From: Sphagnum magellanicum
Taxonomy: Eukaryota; Streptophyta; Sphagnopsida; Sphagnales; Sphagnaceae
Length of the DNA stretch: 64,000 nt
Direction of reading: 5' to 3'
Assembly (NCBI GenBank): GCA_021904315.1
Contig: CM038908.1
Coordinates: 16,078,501-16,142,500, forward strand
Shown: positions 10,666 through 24,550 of the stretch, piece after piece
How the letters are laid out: each line of letters starts with the position of its first letter
Numbering within the stretch: position 1 is the first letter of the stretch
The notes under the pieces: generated by a model
What the model was told of the DNA's origin: nothing
The model's database searches: none
What the model saw: the letters and a program-made list of their open reading frames with translations, nothing else
Position numbers and translations under genes: made by a program

Positions 10666-12589
10666 CTGGGTGTTGTTGCCAACTACTTGAGGTTTGAATA
10701 TTTGTGATGGTTTTTTGGTGCTGAACTTTCTTGGAATTTTTTTCCATTTTTTAAAATATTTTTTGCAAAGAGAAAAACAAGTACAAAACATAGAAGACCA
10801 AAAGTCTAGATGAATCCCAAGACATTTTATACAAAAGCTAAGCTCAATATTGTGATCAAAGATATTCGTGAAAATGTGTCAAAAGTGTTTTGAGTGTGTT
10901 TGTGAGAGAGAATGTGGATTGAGGATATATCCAACCAAACGTAAGAGGTCAAGGTTGTTGTTGTAGGACATGTAGTGAAGTCATGTTAAACAACCAAGCT
11001 GACTTCATGAATGATTCCCAAGTTACTTTAGTGTTTTGCACGAGCACCTTTTGGGTTGGGAATTTGTGGATGACAAGAGGTTGATTGTAATCTCTTTACT
11101 TTTTTCTTTTGTGTAAAGAGAAAGCACAAAGTACACTAAGGTTCTGAAAGGATCACTAGAGAAACTCCTTGAATGCAAAGATTAAATAAACCATCATCTT
11201 TGATTTTTAAAATGAACAATATTATTTGACAATTGTTGGGGGTTTTTTTTATTTTAAATATCTTGTTCCTTGCTTATATTTCCATGCACCAATTCATGTT
11301 CCACTCTTTAACAAGGTTTTAAAGTTTCATCTTGTTTCAAAGGAGTTGAATGAAAACACATTTTTAATCTTCCTTTTATAAAGTATCCTAATAAAAATAA
11401 AGCATTTCTAGATTTTATTTTTAGAAATATTCCTTAATTATGTATTATAGTTGAATAGCATGTTCATCAAGTTGTCATGCCACATCACATTTGACGCCTC
11501 CAACTATCATTATCCACACACACATAAATAACACAAATCACCCTAAATGGCGTCCCACCTCCAAACCAAATCACAACTGACTTGTGCATAACAAGAATCT
11601 AAGACCGAAACAAGACCATGTGGGTCAATGGAACTTGAATAAAAATATAAAAAACTTACAACACCAAACATGTGTTTGGAATTTCAAATCACCAAAAGTG
11701 ATTTGAAAACACATAGCTTAGGATTCCATCCCAAACATGAAATAATATAAAAATTTCAGGATTGATTGGATATAATACAAATGTCCTTTTGAATCTTTGT
11801 CCTAATTGTAATTTTCATTTTAAAGAACCAAAAGGAAGGTATTAAATAATGCAATTGATTTCAATTTTGTTTCATGGATAAACAATGTTTACATTTATAT
11901 TTAGCAATGTTAATTAAATGCATTTGATTAAATCATACATGGTATGCAAAATTTGAAAATTACTAATTCATTTCGAAACGGTTGCACCAAAAAAAATTAA
12001 AATTGACCATTTGGTTGATTGTTTACATTCATTAGACTTAGAATTTGTGGACCCAAGTGTATAAGGTCACATATGGAAGAAATAATCATGCAAGAAAACA
12101 TGTTAATTTGTTTATAAAAATTTATATAATGAATTCAGTTTTTTGCATTTCTGATTTTTACCAAAATATTGATACACAATTAAATACCCATGTGAAAAAT
12201 CAACACCCCCATATGAATTGTCATAATTTGAATTATTCAAATCTTCATGCTTAAATTAATTCCATGTAGATTTTATATTTGGTTAAATAAGATTATAAAT
12301 GAAATTCATAGATAGTAAAAATGAAATCTTTGATTCCTATGTCCAAAGAATGATACCCTAACTATGAATATGCCCCATAGCCATTGGCATTACCTGTCAA
12401 AATAAAAATGCTCTCTATCCACATGTTTGAAACAACACATTTACAATGAAATCATCCAAATTAACTACTACCATTGCATTTTTTCATATTAAGGTTGTTA
12501 GTTCAAGTTCATGGTCAAATAATAAAAAATACAATGAAAAAAAAACAAGAAAAATCTATTGACTACATTTATACCCCACAATTAACCAT
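10666..12589. other. AT-rich intergenic
   Basis: Nothing recognisable beyond short AT-rich low-complexity stretches. It may be the downstream part of the decayed Ty3/gypsy element to its right, but no LTR was identified. Confidence 0.5.
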
Positions 12590-14960
12590 GTAGTAGTTAA
12601 AGATCCCAGTCTTTAATTTGGCCTTTCTGGAACTCATATTTTTGTAAACCTCACTTCACCTTTACATCATTTGTTGAACTAACCCATTTGAATCATAATG
12701 ATTTTGCAAAGTAATGTGATCATCTATCAATGTTTTCTCACACAACTTTTGAAACTTGCCATGGAATTTCATACCTTGATCAATGAATATTTTTACTAGA
12801 ACGTCAAATTAACTAAACATCCTATCCAAAAATACATAGGCAATTCCTTAACTATTGTGAGATGGCAATGAAGTTACCAACTTTAGTCACTTCAAAAAAT
12901 GCTCGATCATATCCAAAACGTATTAATATTGTCACATTCAAATTCAATGGGTTCAAATATTCCAAACTTCACCAATATCCAAGCCCCATGATGGGTAATG
13001 GTTACAAATGAGGTGTAGGTGCATTGAATGATGAATGAATTCGATCATACACCATTCATCAGAAAAAAAATTATTGAACATATAGTTGCATCCCCCAACA
13101 CCAATGTCTAAAATAAAATGTAAATCCATCAAACCTGAAAATGACACAACTTCTTATGAACATGTCATACAAGGTCTTCATGTTGTTTTGGGCAAAACAC
13201 TACCCACATTCATTTGTCTTTCCACACCCATAAGAAGCAATCACCTTCCCATTTTAACCACTTGGCCTATGCATGACCCAATCACACCTCTTAAATGTTA
13301 ATCTAAATAAAATTTCACATATTTGCAAATATGTGATAATAGGTGCATCATAGGAATCCCCATTACCCATGTTCATTTAGGATACATCCTTAAAGCATCC
13401 CAATAAGGTACATAGGTAGTGGAAGCATGCCATCTTAGTACCACCTCCAAATGTATATCACCATGTCATTGTTATTAAATATTTAAACAAAATTCCAATA
13501 GTAATTATACAAGCATAGAATAACTTCCAATCAACTAACATTAAATGGTTGGGGCACATGTGAATTGACCTCAACCTTGGCTTCTAAACCTTTAATCCAC
13601 CAAGATAAATCATGTGTCCCAAGTACTCCATTTGAGTATAGAAAAATTAACACTTGTTTGGATGCAACTTAAAATTATGTTCCATAAATCAATCAAAAGA
13701 CTTTAGCAAATGATGCATGTGATCCCTTATAATTAAGCTAAAGATGAAGACAATAATATTGTCAATCTAACACTTGGCAAATGCAAACATGGCCAAAATT
13801 TGATCCATAACCTTCTAAAATTTTGTTAGATGTTCTTTAAACCAAATGGTAGGAATCACCATTGGTACAAATCATCTTTTCCATTAAGATCAAACCCTCA
13901 AAATATCATTTTGACATTATCACCCTCCTTCAATGGCAATTAATGGTAATTAGAACATAAGTTCAAGATGTTAAAAAACCTTGGTCTGCCCATTAGTACT
14001 TCGGGTTAAAGTGACAAAATATCCACAATACCCATGGTTGACGTGTGGATTGTGATTGTTTCACAAAATGTGGGGAGGTGTGTAATTGACTTGGTGCCCC
14101 ACATCACAAGTTTTTTGTTCAACACCCCTAAAAAAAATTTGGTGTTCACAATACCACAATTACTAAAGATGTACAATTTGGCTTTTCGTAACATCACCCA
14201 TCCCCTTGCATTGATATGCATGCTCTAACTAAAGTTATAACATGTGAAAGATGGGGTGGAGCATGTGGGTGTGACTAAGCAAAACATTTTTTTTTACCAA
14301 TGCCAAATTGAAAAAACATGTGAAGCAATAAAGGTCCATGACTTGCCCCAAATTTTGCCTATGGGATATTTTGAAGAAAAAAAACATAAATGTGGCATCA
14401 ATGTGGAAGCCCATGGCCCACTCCCTTTCATCCACATTGGCCCCCCCCATACTAGATGAATTAGAATCCTAAATCATCCTTAGGCCTAACATGTGGATCC
14501 ATCTACAGATTATGATATTGTCATACTTGGATGCTAGATTGTTACACCATGGTTAAACTAAAACTAATGTCATTAAAAAACTTTAATATGCATATCCCAT
14601 GATTAAGAATATTCCACCAAATCATGTTCAACCCCAATGCATCCATGAATAATTTTGAGCTTGGTGACAATAGAATGTGCCAAGCCTCATGACTATAATG
14701 ATTTGTTAATGTTTACAATTCCAACAATTTGCCCCATGGTGGCATAGGATCCAACATCGACTCATGGATGACATCGTTATTCACCACTAAGGGGTTCATC
14801 TTGATCATGGATGTTACTTTCAATAACTCAAAACCAAGGGGAAGGCCTAAAAATCTAACTTACATACTTGACTCACTCGATTTTCTTGGACGCCCCCTAA
14901 CAAACCTCATTAGCAACAAAGCCCTATGGCTATTTCTTATTTGCCATCTTAGTCAATATT
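12590..14960 (-). mobile_element. degraded Ty3/gypsy retrotransposon pol (protease?/RT/integrase)
   Basis: Read on the minus strand, about 13950-13680 gives a reverse-transcriptase stretch with a decayed IDNIIVF (usually IDDIIVF). It is followed by MEHNFKLHPNKC and MEYLGHMIY, the signature downstream of the YxDD box in plant Ty3/gypsy elements. About 12870-12600 gives an integrase piece with DQGMKFHGKFQKLCEKTLID, then a KYEFQKGQ-like end. The order RT then integrase fits Ty3/gypsy and not Ty1/copia. Bases 14000-14960 may hold protease or N-terminal RT sequence, but the match is loose. Stops and frameshifts are frequent and no LTRs were found, so this is an old remnant. Confidence 0.72.
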
Positions 14961-17900
14961 ATATAATTTTTTTTATAAATTGAAAGTAACCCCTAAAATG
15001 TATAAAATTATTCTTCCAAGTAATATGTCATAAGGTGATAACATATGTAATTATTGTTTAAACCACGTTGTGATAAAATATATTGGTTCATTGGGGTTAA
15101 TTTGGATCACAACATCATGTTTGGTTAATCCCCATGTTTTCTTTGACCTCCCCATCAAAGTGAAAGCACATTATGGGGGGGCCAACTTAAGCAATTTCAT
15201 AACATGTGCATAAAATATACACCTCCAAAATGTGTTGCATTTGATTTTGGGTTTCACTTTTAATGTTTGGGTTTTATATTTTGATTTTCACAAAGTTAAT
15301 GGTATCTAATATTATTTGAAAAAAAATAAAAAAATGAAATCAAAATAATAATGGGTATGTTTTATGGTACATGCTTGGGAAGGACTCTGGCCTTGGTGCC
15401 CTTGGCTCCTTTTTTCATGCTTTAACCCAAAATGATTTAAGAACACACAACTTGGGATTATATCCCAAACATAAAATACTTTGAACCTTGTTCACACTTG
15501 AGTTGGTCCCAAGCTAAAACACAATTATTACATTAATATAGTTTAATATTAAGATTTAACAAAATAGCTAAAGTAACATTCATCGAAAGTTTTTTGTGAA
15601 TAATTACCAAAATTTGAAATTTTTATTTCAAAAAATATATATTCCCAAATATTTCAAAAGATGTTTTTTTTGTCACAAAATAATTTCTTTGAGAAAAATA
15701 GTTTTTGAAATTTTCAACATGTATAAAAATAGTATAATTTCTATGGAATTTACTAAACTGTGTTATATCACCATTTACTTGGATTCTCATTTTTTCATGC
15801 ATTCATCATGTCCATGAATGTCATGGCTTGAGAGACAATGTCTATCACTATCTTATTCCATGTTGATTTCATTGCCTATTTGAAATTAACTTTCCAAGGA
15901 TTTGAGTTCTAAATATGAAATAATCACTTCCTTTGTCAATGATACCAAAAGGTGAACTTAATGTGACTTGATCAATTGAGTGAAGTGGTCATCATAAATC
16001 TAATATAAATTTGTGATGAATCTTTTATGGACTTTATACCAAGTAGTCATACTCAAAAGTTTGATGAAACCCAATAATCGTTTTAAGTGAATCTTCATTA
16101 TTTTATTATTATTTTAGCTTCAATAAAACTAGAGATCTACAACTGAGGAAATTGAATTGAAAATTCATCCTCAATTGTTGAATCAAATGAGGAAAAGGTT
16201 ACAAATGTCTATCCTATTCTAGGTTCCCTAACGTCACCAAAACTATCTATTCAAAGCATGAATTATCCTACATCATTAAAAAATAAAATCAAACATATTA
16301 ATTTGGGTTATACATGTGCATGCGTGTGTGTGTTTTAAACAATTTGAAGTTGATTATGTTAACATATTTGAGGATTTTAGTTCCATGCAAAAAAGGTTTA
16401 CATAGTCAACTTGAAAATAATGAACCATTAAGAACAAAGAACTATTTGCACAATTTATAGCTTCCATAATTTCTTATAATTTGATGCTTATAAAAATTGG
16501 ATATTAATGTAGTATGCTTTGAAGATTTGAAAACCCATTGTTTTTATTTTTCATTTTGTGCAAGTAGGTGTCCTATGCCTTGACAAGGGGGTTGAGTTTA
16601 TTAAAAAGGATTGAAAGATGTAAGGTTGTCTTTTCAATAAGAAATAAAAGAGATTTTAAAGAGGAATGATGAGGGTTCCAAAAATTCACTTCTTTGTCCC
16701 TATTAATATTTCCACATGAAAAACATTGTAATTGGAATTAGAAAAAGAAATCAAAATATTACAATTGAATAAAATGTTTCAAAAAATTTAATATGATTTT
16801 CTCATTTTTATTAAAAACATTTTCATTTTCATTATGTATCCTAAAAAAACTTAATTTAATTCCTTTGATACATCTTCATATATACATTATTTACATCCCA
16901 AACTATATTATTGTCTTCTAGCCACTTAAGATGGTTTGCATGAACTCAAAGAGTAAAAAACATGGTTAGGTGGCTTGAAAGTGGCATATGAAAGTTCACA
17001 TTTTGAGACTTGCTATGAATTATGCAATATATAATTAGCAAAAAATTTATCCAATCTACATTCCTCTATGTTTTTGGTCACAATATTGGTAAACCAATTT
17101 ATAAATATCACTAAACATGATTATTAAACTTACATGTCAAAGCTTGCATTTTTCAATGTGAAAGGACTTTCAATTACAAAAGTGAAGCAATTATTATTAT
17201 ATTGATTTTTTTATAAATCAAATTTTCTTTTATTAGGAAAGTTTCAATGCATCTTCCTCCTAAATATCTCATTTGATGATTGTTTTTTTCAATCACTGTT
17301 ATGCCATATTTTTTAGTCCATGGTGTAAATTCTTTTTATTCATGACAAAAAGTGACATTATTTCAAAAGTCCATTATGAGTCCCTTTTTTTGTTTGTTTT
17401 CATTCATAATTTCCAAAATGATTTTCACTAAAATTTATTGCAACATAGATAATTTAAAATTTGACAATGTTAATGTTAAATATGATATTACATGTTAAAT
17501 TCATTTATAGTTTATAGAATTTGTGATTATGATAGTCCAAACTATCCACCTATCTATGCTTTCACTCCAAATAGCAAATTTCAACATACTAAGGAAATTC
17601 ATTATCTTATAAAGAAGTCAACTATCATTGATTTTTATTTGATAGCATTTACTCTAAATGTATCAACACAATTTTGAAATTAATTATGTTCTTTTCAAAC
17701 ATAAGACCATAAAAAGCTTCTTTCATGACCTAGTATGTTCCTTTGAACTCCTCATTGCTTGATTTAAATAGGGAGGGTTTTGGGACTCAACGATACAACT
17801 TCCAATGACATCTCCCAAAGTAATATGTCATTGAAATGGGTTCAAATCAATTATACATATCCATGATCAACAAACTTCCATGGAATTTGTTTATGAGGTT

Positions 17901-20900
17901 TCCATGTGGAAGTATTTTGGTCTTGGGCACAATTTTAAAATTTCCTAGCTAGAAGGATTGGGTAATTGGATTGTGATTAATAAAAATTGGATAGAATGCC
18001 AATAAATGTTTAAATTGTAACATGATTCATGTTATAAAATATAACAACCTGGTTCAAACATAGTTTGACTCTAAATCCATGAAGTTAAATCTTGAAATAC
18101 TAAACTTAATGATGATTTGTTGATGAGGGCAAAGAAGAGTGTATTGTACAATGAAGATTTTGTATAACCTTCAAGTATTATGAGTATTTATTCATGAAAG
18201 ATCATGGCCATATTTGCTAAATTGAAGTTTTTCATAATTTTACAAGCCTTGCCTCCATTCATCAAAAGCTAATATGTATTGTGTATGTAAAACAAGCAAG
18301 ATACTAGAATCCAAACATGTTCCTAATTATTTTCCTTACCTTCTTTTAAATTTGAGTGGTTATTTGTGTTTGAACAAATTGATGGTGAAAGTTGCATTAG
18401 GTCACAATGAAATTGTAAAATAAATGCATAAGTTTATGTGGTGCCATTTCAAAGTCATGGTAATGAATGATATTGTTAAGTTATAGTCCTAATGATTAAT
18501 ATGAATGTTGAAAAAATCAAATTGAAAACCATTACCTTCAATTTTTAAATTAAATATTTTTGGAATTACATATAATTATTAATCAAATGATGTCAAACCC
18601 ATGTAAACTTGCAATTTTAAATTTTGGATTTTTTTTGGGGCAACTCAGATATATGTTTTAAAAATCGTTCACATTGTTCTATTGCATTGATCTTAGTCCT
18701 TGCAATTTCCTATTCTTGTAGGTGGTCATTTTGTAGTTTTTCCAAGTCTATAATCATGCTTGTAAGGAGACAATATACTAGGTTTACATCTCTATGGTTC
18801 CCATATAGGATTATAGACCATATTTTGTTTACATTAGAGAATACAACCCATAGACCATTTAATTATAAAAGATGTACCTTCTAAAAACTTTGTAGGTTAT
18901 TTTGTATGAAAAAATAAAATGTGAATAAATGTTTGGACCCCAATCTATTTTATTTTCATTAATCAGTTTTGTAAACAATTTGCCAATGATTTTGTTAATT
19001 GGATAAACTTGTCCTATTCCCTATGGATAGTACATAGTGAAACTCGCATGTTTTAGCATAAAGTGATCAATAAAATATTTTATGTTATCATTTATGAAAT
19101 GCACTCTATTTATTTTAGCCAAATTTTTGACTTCTAACCTTTTTAACCTAATGGTATTTAGAGATTGGACAAGTACCAAAAGCCATGATGTTCTAATTTA
19201 AACTCCCTAATTAGGTTCAGAACAAAGGGGTTTCAAGTTTAAATTCTTTGATTTCTTTCAACCAAATCAATTGTACATGGAAGAATGTTACATCTACGAT
19301 TTGATTTGCTCCTTTAATAGGTCTTGTAGTATTTGGCATTCTACACAAGGCATCTCTGCTTGGCTTCTAAATAACCATGAATTCATATTCTAAAAACAAT
19401 AGTAATCACTTAACAATACATTTTGAAACCTTTGGTTTCTTTACTAAATAAACCAATGCCATGTGATTCACATTAACAACAAATTTATTACCCAAAAGGT
19501 AACGCTTGAATTCATGTTTCACATTTTATGGTATATTAATTATGTTTTGCACTAGTTACAGATTAATCATGAAACATAAATTATAGGTTAATCATGTTTC
19601 ATAGTCAAATTTTGAGTCGACATTGCACCTACTATTAAAAGTGATGCATTTGTATGGACATGGTACTCTACTTGCCAATTTAGAAATATCAATATTGGGG
19701 ATTTTACATATTTTTGTTTTAAAGCTCCCAACATTCTGAAAATGTTTTTTTGTTTTTGCAATTTTCGTAACAAATTTCTTTTTTAAATTCAAATCCCCTC
19801 AATAGTTATTTTGTTTAGGTTCTAGTCTTTAAAAAAAAAGGTTAATAAGAATGTATAGAAACACAAAAACTACATCCCAAACTACTAGATCTATTATTTA
19901 AAACAAGAAAATCAACAACAAGATGTTAACAATCAGAATTATATTATTGAATTCATTTTGGGGATGGTCATTAAATGGTAAGTACTATTGTCTAACCTAA
20001 ATACAATGCAAATTTGAAGTCACATAATGAAACCATACTTCCAAAAAAAAATGTAATTCAACTAACAAAAATCTATAAAAAAAATTTAAAAAATCAACTT
20101 TGTAGTTCAAATAAGTAACCCTACCATACAAGATCATAATGTAAAAATAAAACATAAGCAAACATATTCAAATATGTATTTCAAGCAAATAAATTTGGAC
20201 ATATAAAGTACAAAACATAAACAAAATTGTAAAACAAAAACTTCTTCTTATTTTTTGATCTTCATACCTATGCTTTTGCTCTACAAGCTCCCAAAAATGT
20301 ACAAAATAATTCAATTCCATATGGAAGATGAAATATTCTAATTTCCTTCCATAACCCAATTCAAATTCAAACACTAATAAGCTCTACTTTTAATTATCCC
20401 TCCTTATTATTACATGTTGTTATGCTTTAATAGTGATTTACAAAGATAAGAAATGGTAGGAACAATTTGTTGTGTAGTTATGGATACAAAATCTAACATG
20501 CAGTTGTGGGTTGATAAATGTTGTGGCAATAGTCATCATAAATCTCCATGTCATAGGGTGTAAGTAAATAAAATAAATAACTTGTTTTTATCAAAGTAGG
20601 GTGAAGGTAGTATAAATGACAACAAATCCCAATATAAAATTGTTGTGCATTCAATGTTTTTAATTTAATGATCAAAAGTAAGATATTTCTACATTAATGT
20701 GCTTTAATTTTGAAATTTTACAATGTTTCAATAGACTTTTCTAAATGCAAATAGTTGTTTTTTTCTCTTTTGTAGTGTAACTTTTGTTTTAAATGTGTTA
20801 AAATTATGCTCTAATAAAGAGAAAGTAAAATTTAAATGATATATTTGAATATACAATGATCTTACATCCTAACTTTGTACATATATATTTCTTTAAAATT

Positions 20901-22301
20901 TTTAATGAAAAAGTAGGTTTGAACACTTTATTAACTAGTCAATTTGAAACATACTTGATGCCTACTTTATTATATTAATTTTTTCAAATTTTGTAATAAA
21001 CTTATCACAAATTCAATGGAACACACAATGGTTTTATGGTGGAACTTCAATGTACAAATTTTGAATTTCCTTTTTGTGTTTATGTAAAAATGGTTTCATT
21101 TTAAATTTGACTTTGAATAATCAAATTTATTTGTATACCTTACCATGCCTTCACCCATTATCAACAATCCTATATGGGTCATTTACACCTATGTATTATA
21201 CAATTGTTAGCCTAGTTGTATGAGTTGAATTTTTTATTGGTTTGGTTGTTATTAATTAATAAACATGTAATTATAAAAAATAAGGCACCAATTTGTCCAC
21301 AGTGAAATTTTAGACATATTGTGGATGTTGGATTTGATTCATGTTGCTTGCTCATGCATTCAAAATATTTGGAGGGCCAAGGGTGCCAAGGTAAAAGTCT
21401 ATTTTCAAGGATTGCAGTGAAATGTGCCATTCATGTATTGGTTTATTATTTCAAAATTTACATTTTCACACACAATTCACAACTACATGCATTAAATTAA
21501 AAAAAATTGTGCCTTGATTATACATCACATATATTATGCATCCATGCTCTTTATCACATAAAAAATGAATAAAATTTTGTTAAAAAACACATTTTCAAAA
21601 TTCATAATTTTTAAGGTCAAAATTATGTTTGAAAACAAAAGTGTTCAAATGTTTTGTAAAAATGAATTTCATCAATTTCAACTCCTTTTGCTCTTTTAAT
21701 CATGAATATTCGGATGCTTTCCAAAGTCCAAATTTGAGAAGGAATAGTGCATTGAAACTTTGCAAGTATTTGATTCTATTTTTTTTAAAAACTGACAATG
21801 CAAATTATTATGTTTCCTTTATGATTTTTCAAAAATATAAAATTGTAGTTTTAAGTAGTCTCCACCCCCTTAGGTGGCTCCTAAGACTATGAATGCACTC
21901 ACTTGTAATATAATGCATTTTAGAAATGTGTGATGATTAAAATAAGTTTTATAGACAATTCAAATATAATTAAATGGTTGTAATTATTGATGCAATGGGT
22001 TTTTGTTTTTGATTTTGATGATTTTTCTTTCCAAAATGCAATTGTGGAACATTTGGCTATAATACAAGCTCAAGAACTATTTAATGCACTAATTTACTTG
22101 GCATTGCCTCCACTACAAATGATAGGAAAATGAAGAAACATATTACTTTTGAAAGCTAGTTTTGTACAAACACATGTTCGGAATCAATTCCGACAATGGT
22201 CACATATGATTATGCAATTAATTTGGTATATAATACACCTCCTAGTGTCCATTACATGCTCAAAGTGTGTATAATAAGACACAAAATTTGTTTCAGGGCA
22301 G
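14961..22301. other. long AT-rich intergenic desert
   Basis: About 7.3 kb without a recognisable gene. Fragments between 16 and 19.5 kb faintly suggest retrotransposon coding (possibly copia-like), but no motif is clear enough to call. Open frames are short and AT-driven. Confidence 0.55.
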
Positions 22302-22340
22302 GATCAAGATGGGTGACATGTGGTGATGCCCATCTTGGTC
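22302..22340. repeat. short inverted repeat (hairpin)
   Basis: GATCAAGATGGG at 22302-22313 pairs with CCCATCTTGGTC at 22329-22340: 12-bp arms, one mismatch, 15-base loop. It is not followed by a T-run, and no gene ends here. Confidence 0.6.
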
Positions 22341-23077
22341 GGGCAATTGGGTAATCATGGAAAAAAAGAAGCAGACCATAATTTTGTATACGGTCTCCAA
22401 TAAGGACCCATTGTTAATTTAATGTCCTCCCTTTTAGTACTTGGGGGCTTGTAATACTTGGGGCATGTGGAACTTGATATGGTGGGTGCAAGAGAAGTGA
22501 AGGAATGTGGACTATATTGCCAAAGTGTTCTTAACAAAACTCGAGAAGACTCAAAGTGTGGATGAAAATACAAGGATTATTTTGACAACTACAACAAAGA
22601 TGATAAAAGGTCATTTTAGAGGCCTAGTGACTAAGAGTAACTCGTTTTCAATTCGATTATGGGTAGACATTGTCCAATGATTCATATTCTAACCTAAACT
22701 TGAAGAAGTCATCCATGTGATAATAACAAGTAGGGTTTAGTCTACTATGATTTGGGCTACTATGATTAGTGTCACACTCATCAAAGAAATTGTAGTTGCA
22801 ACATAATATGATTACTTTGTTATCTTTCTTCAAGCCACTTTGGAATAATACTTTTTCAATGGTCCAAAAAGGGGTGGGGGGTGCGATAGTTTGAGAGGGT
22901 TTAGGGTTTAGGATGTCAAGACTTGATCACATCCAAACAAACAAACACACACCTATCTTCTTACTATATAGATATGTTCAGCAACATTACATAAGGTGGG
23001 GACTTCCAACCTTTCCAAAAGTGTGGATTTGTGTTCTTGAACTATATTAGGTTATGGGATAAAAAATGAGGTGCCAT

Positions 23078-23162
23078 TGGGAACACCTTCGGGAACATAT
23101 TGGGAACTTGGGGAACATCTTGATAACCTGATGGGAACAGCTTGAGAACTTGATGGGAACAC
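23078..23162. repeat. 11-bp tandem repeat (GGGAAC-type)
   Basis: GGGAACANNTT-like units recur at spacings of 12, 11, 10, 21 and 22 bases, so the period is about 11. A looser relative with GGAACA and GGAAACA units lies at 50296-50395. Confidence 0.55.
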
Positions 23163-23288
23163 AAAGAAAAGAAACTAAGCTCCCTTTGGAGCCTTCTCAT
23201 TGGGTGCATGAAATTTTCTATTTCCAAAATGGTTTGTCACCATTTTCAACCTGGACTAATACCCCAATTATAAACTTAGGATATTTAT

Positions 23289-23613
23289 TGGCCTTGCCTA
23301 CCACGGCAAGGATATTGTGTTTAGATTCATTATAGAGTATAGTAGCTTAAGGGATTTTGGCCGCCCTAGGTAATAATAAATAATAGGTCTATTTTTATGT
23401 GAGGATATTTGAAAGATAATATTTCGGCTTTTGTTGAAACTTGAGATTATTTAATAGAGTTATAATATTTTGAAGGAGTTTGGGTTTCTTTTAGAGAATT
23501 TTTTTTTGAAGATTATATTTATGCTTGGTGAAATATTTGAATTTCCATAATTCTTCTTTTTCCCTTAAGATACATGTTAATGTAAATGGCAAGGCCACGG
23601 TGTGACACACACC
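23289..23613 (+). mobile_element. ~310-bp element with terminal inverted repeats, copy 1
   Basis: It begins TGGCCTTGCC and ends GGCAAGGCCA (23588-23597), giving 10-bp perfect terminal inverted repeats. Similarity to copy 2 continues through GTGTGACACAC to about 23613. Internal landmarks shared with 57338-57653 are ATATTGTGTTTAGATTCAT, GTAGCTTAA, AGGTCTATTTTTAT, GGTTTCTTTTAGAG and TGGTGAAATATTTGAATTTC. It does not code and looks like a MITE or similar non-autonomous element. Confidence 0.75.
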
Positions 23614-24454
23614 CCCTTGTTATTAAAAAGAAATGTGACTCCAATATTTGACATGAGCTCATCACAAGTGTGAAGAATAGGGGGAGCAAGAATGCATGCA
23701 TGGAGAGAAGGACAATGGGATGAGACTGAACCAACTTCTTCACCTTTGAGCTGTGCTTGACTCAAGATCACTAGACAAACAAACTAAAAGAGCACAGCAT
23801 CTTCTGACTTCCTACCTATGATCTCTGATCATCAATGTTATCTATTTTGTCTAAAGCAATTTGGAAGGAGGAAACCTACCTCTAAGAATCACATATTTAC
23901 AGAGATGAGGCTAAATGGGAACCAAGCATCTCTCTCTCACACACACACACACACTCCAAGCATCTCTCACACACCCACACTCCAAGCATCTCTCACACAC
24001 ACACTCCGACAAAAACAACAACAGGAACAACAATGGTATGTAAAACCTGTGCACTTTTGCCAGTCTTTGGCACCCACTCCAAAGCTCAAACTTCCACACA
24101 CAAAAACATCATCATCATTTCTCATATAAGAGTGTGTGGGTGGGCCTGAAATGTGACTTAAGTGGCCCAGGTCCCCATTAACTTTGCATGCCCTAATGTG
24201 CCGTGCATTGCAAAGCTTTTACATTCATCATTAGCATATTTCACTAGTTCACCTTTCTATGTACGCAAGCAAGGTAAAATAAAATAAAATAATAAAAAAT
24301 TAAAAAATTATATATATATATATATATATATATGAATTTTTTTGGTGGTTCAACTACCAAGGCATCAAGGAAGGCAAGAACGACCAACCATATAAAAACG
24401 ACAACTTGTTCGAATGCCAGAGTGAATCAAACAGACAACAGCATACCGTGACTT
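23614..24454. other. intergenic with CA and TA microsatellites
   Basis: No gene is seen. It holds ACAC-rich blocks at 23935-24005 arranged as three CCAAGCATCTCTC-linked units, and a TA run at 24309-24333. Confidence 0.6.
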
Positions 24455-24550
24455 GCGAGGGATGGATGGATGGTGGGTGGACGGGAAACCAAATTTTCCA
24501 CTGGGTTCCAGTTCCATTGCTATCTAACCATTGTGGTTAAGCTCATTACA
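24455..24550 (+). repeat. copy 3 of the dispersed ~95-bp repeat
   Basis: It contains GAGGGATGGATGGATGG, TTTTCCACTGGGTTCCAG and CTAACCATTGTGGTTAAG in the family order. CpG sites remain (GACGGG), so it looks less decayed than its neighbours. Confidence 0.7.

Noticed and set aside
16000-19500. Ty1/copia element
   Set aside because: Some translated fragments are suggestive, but no catalytic motif could be read in either strand.
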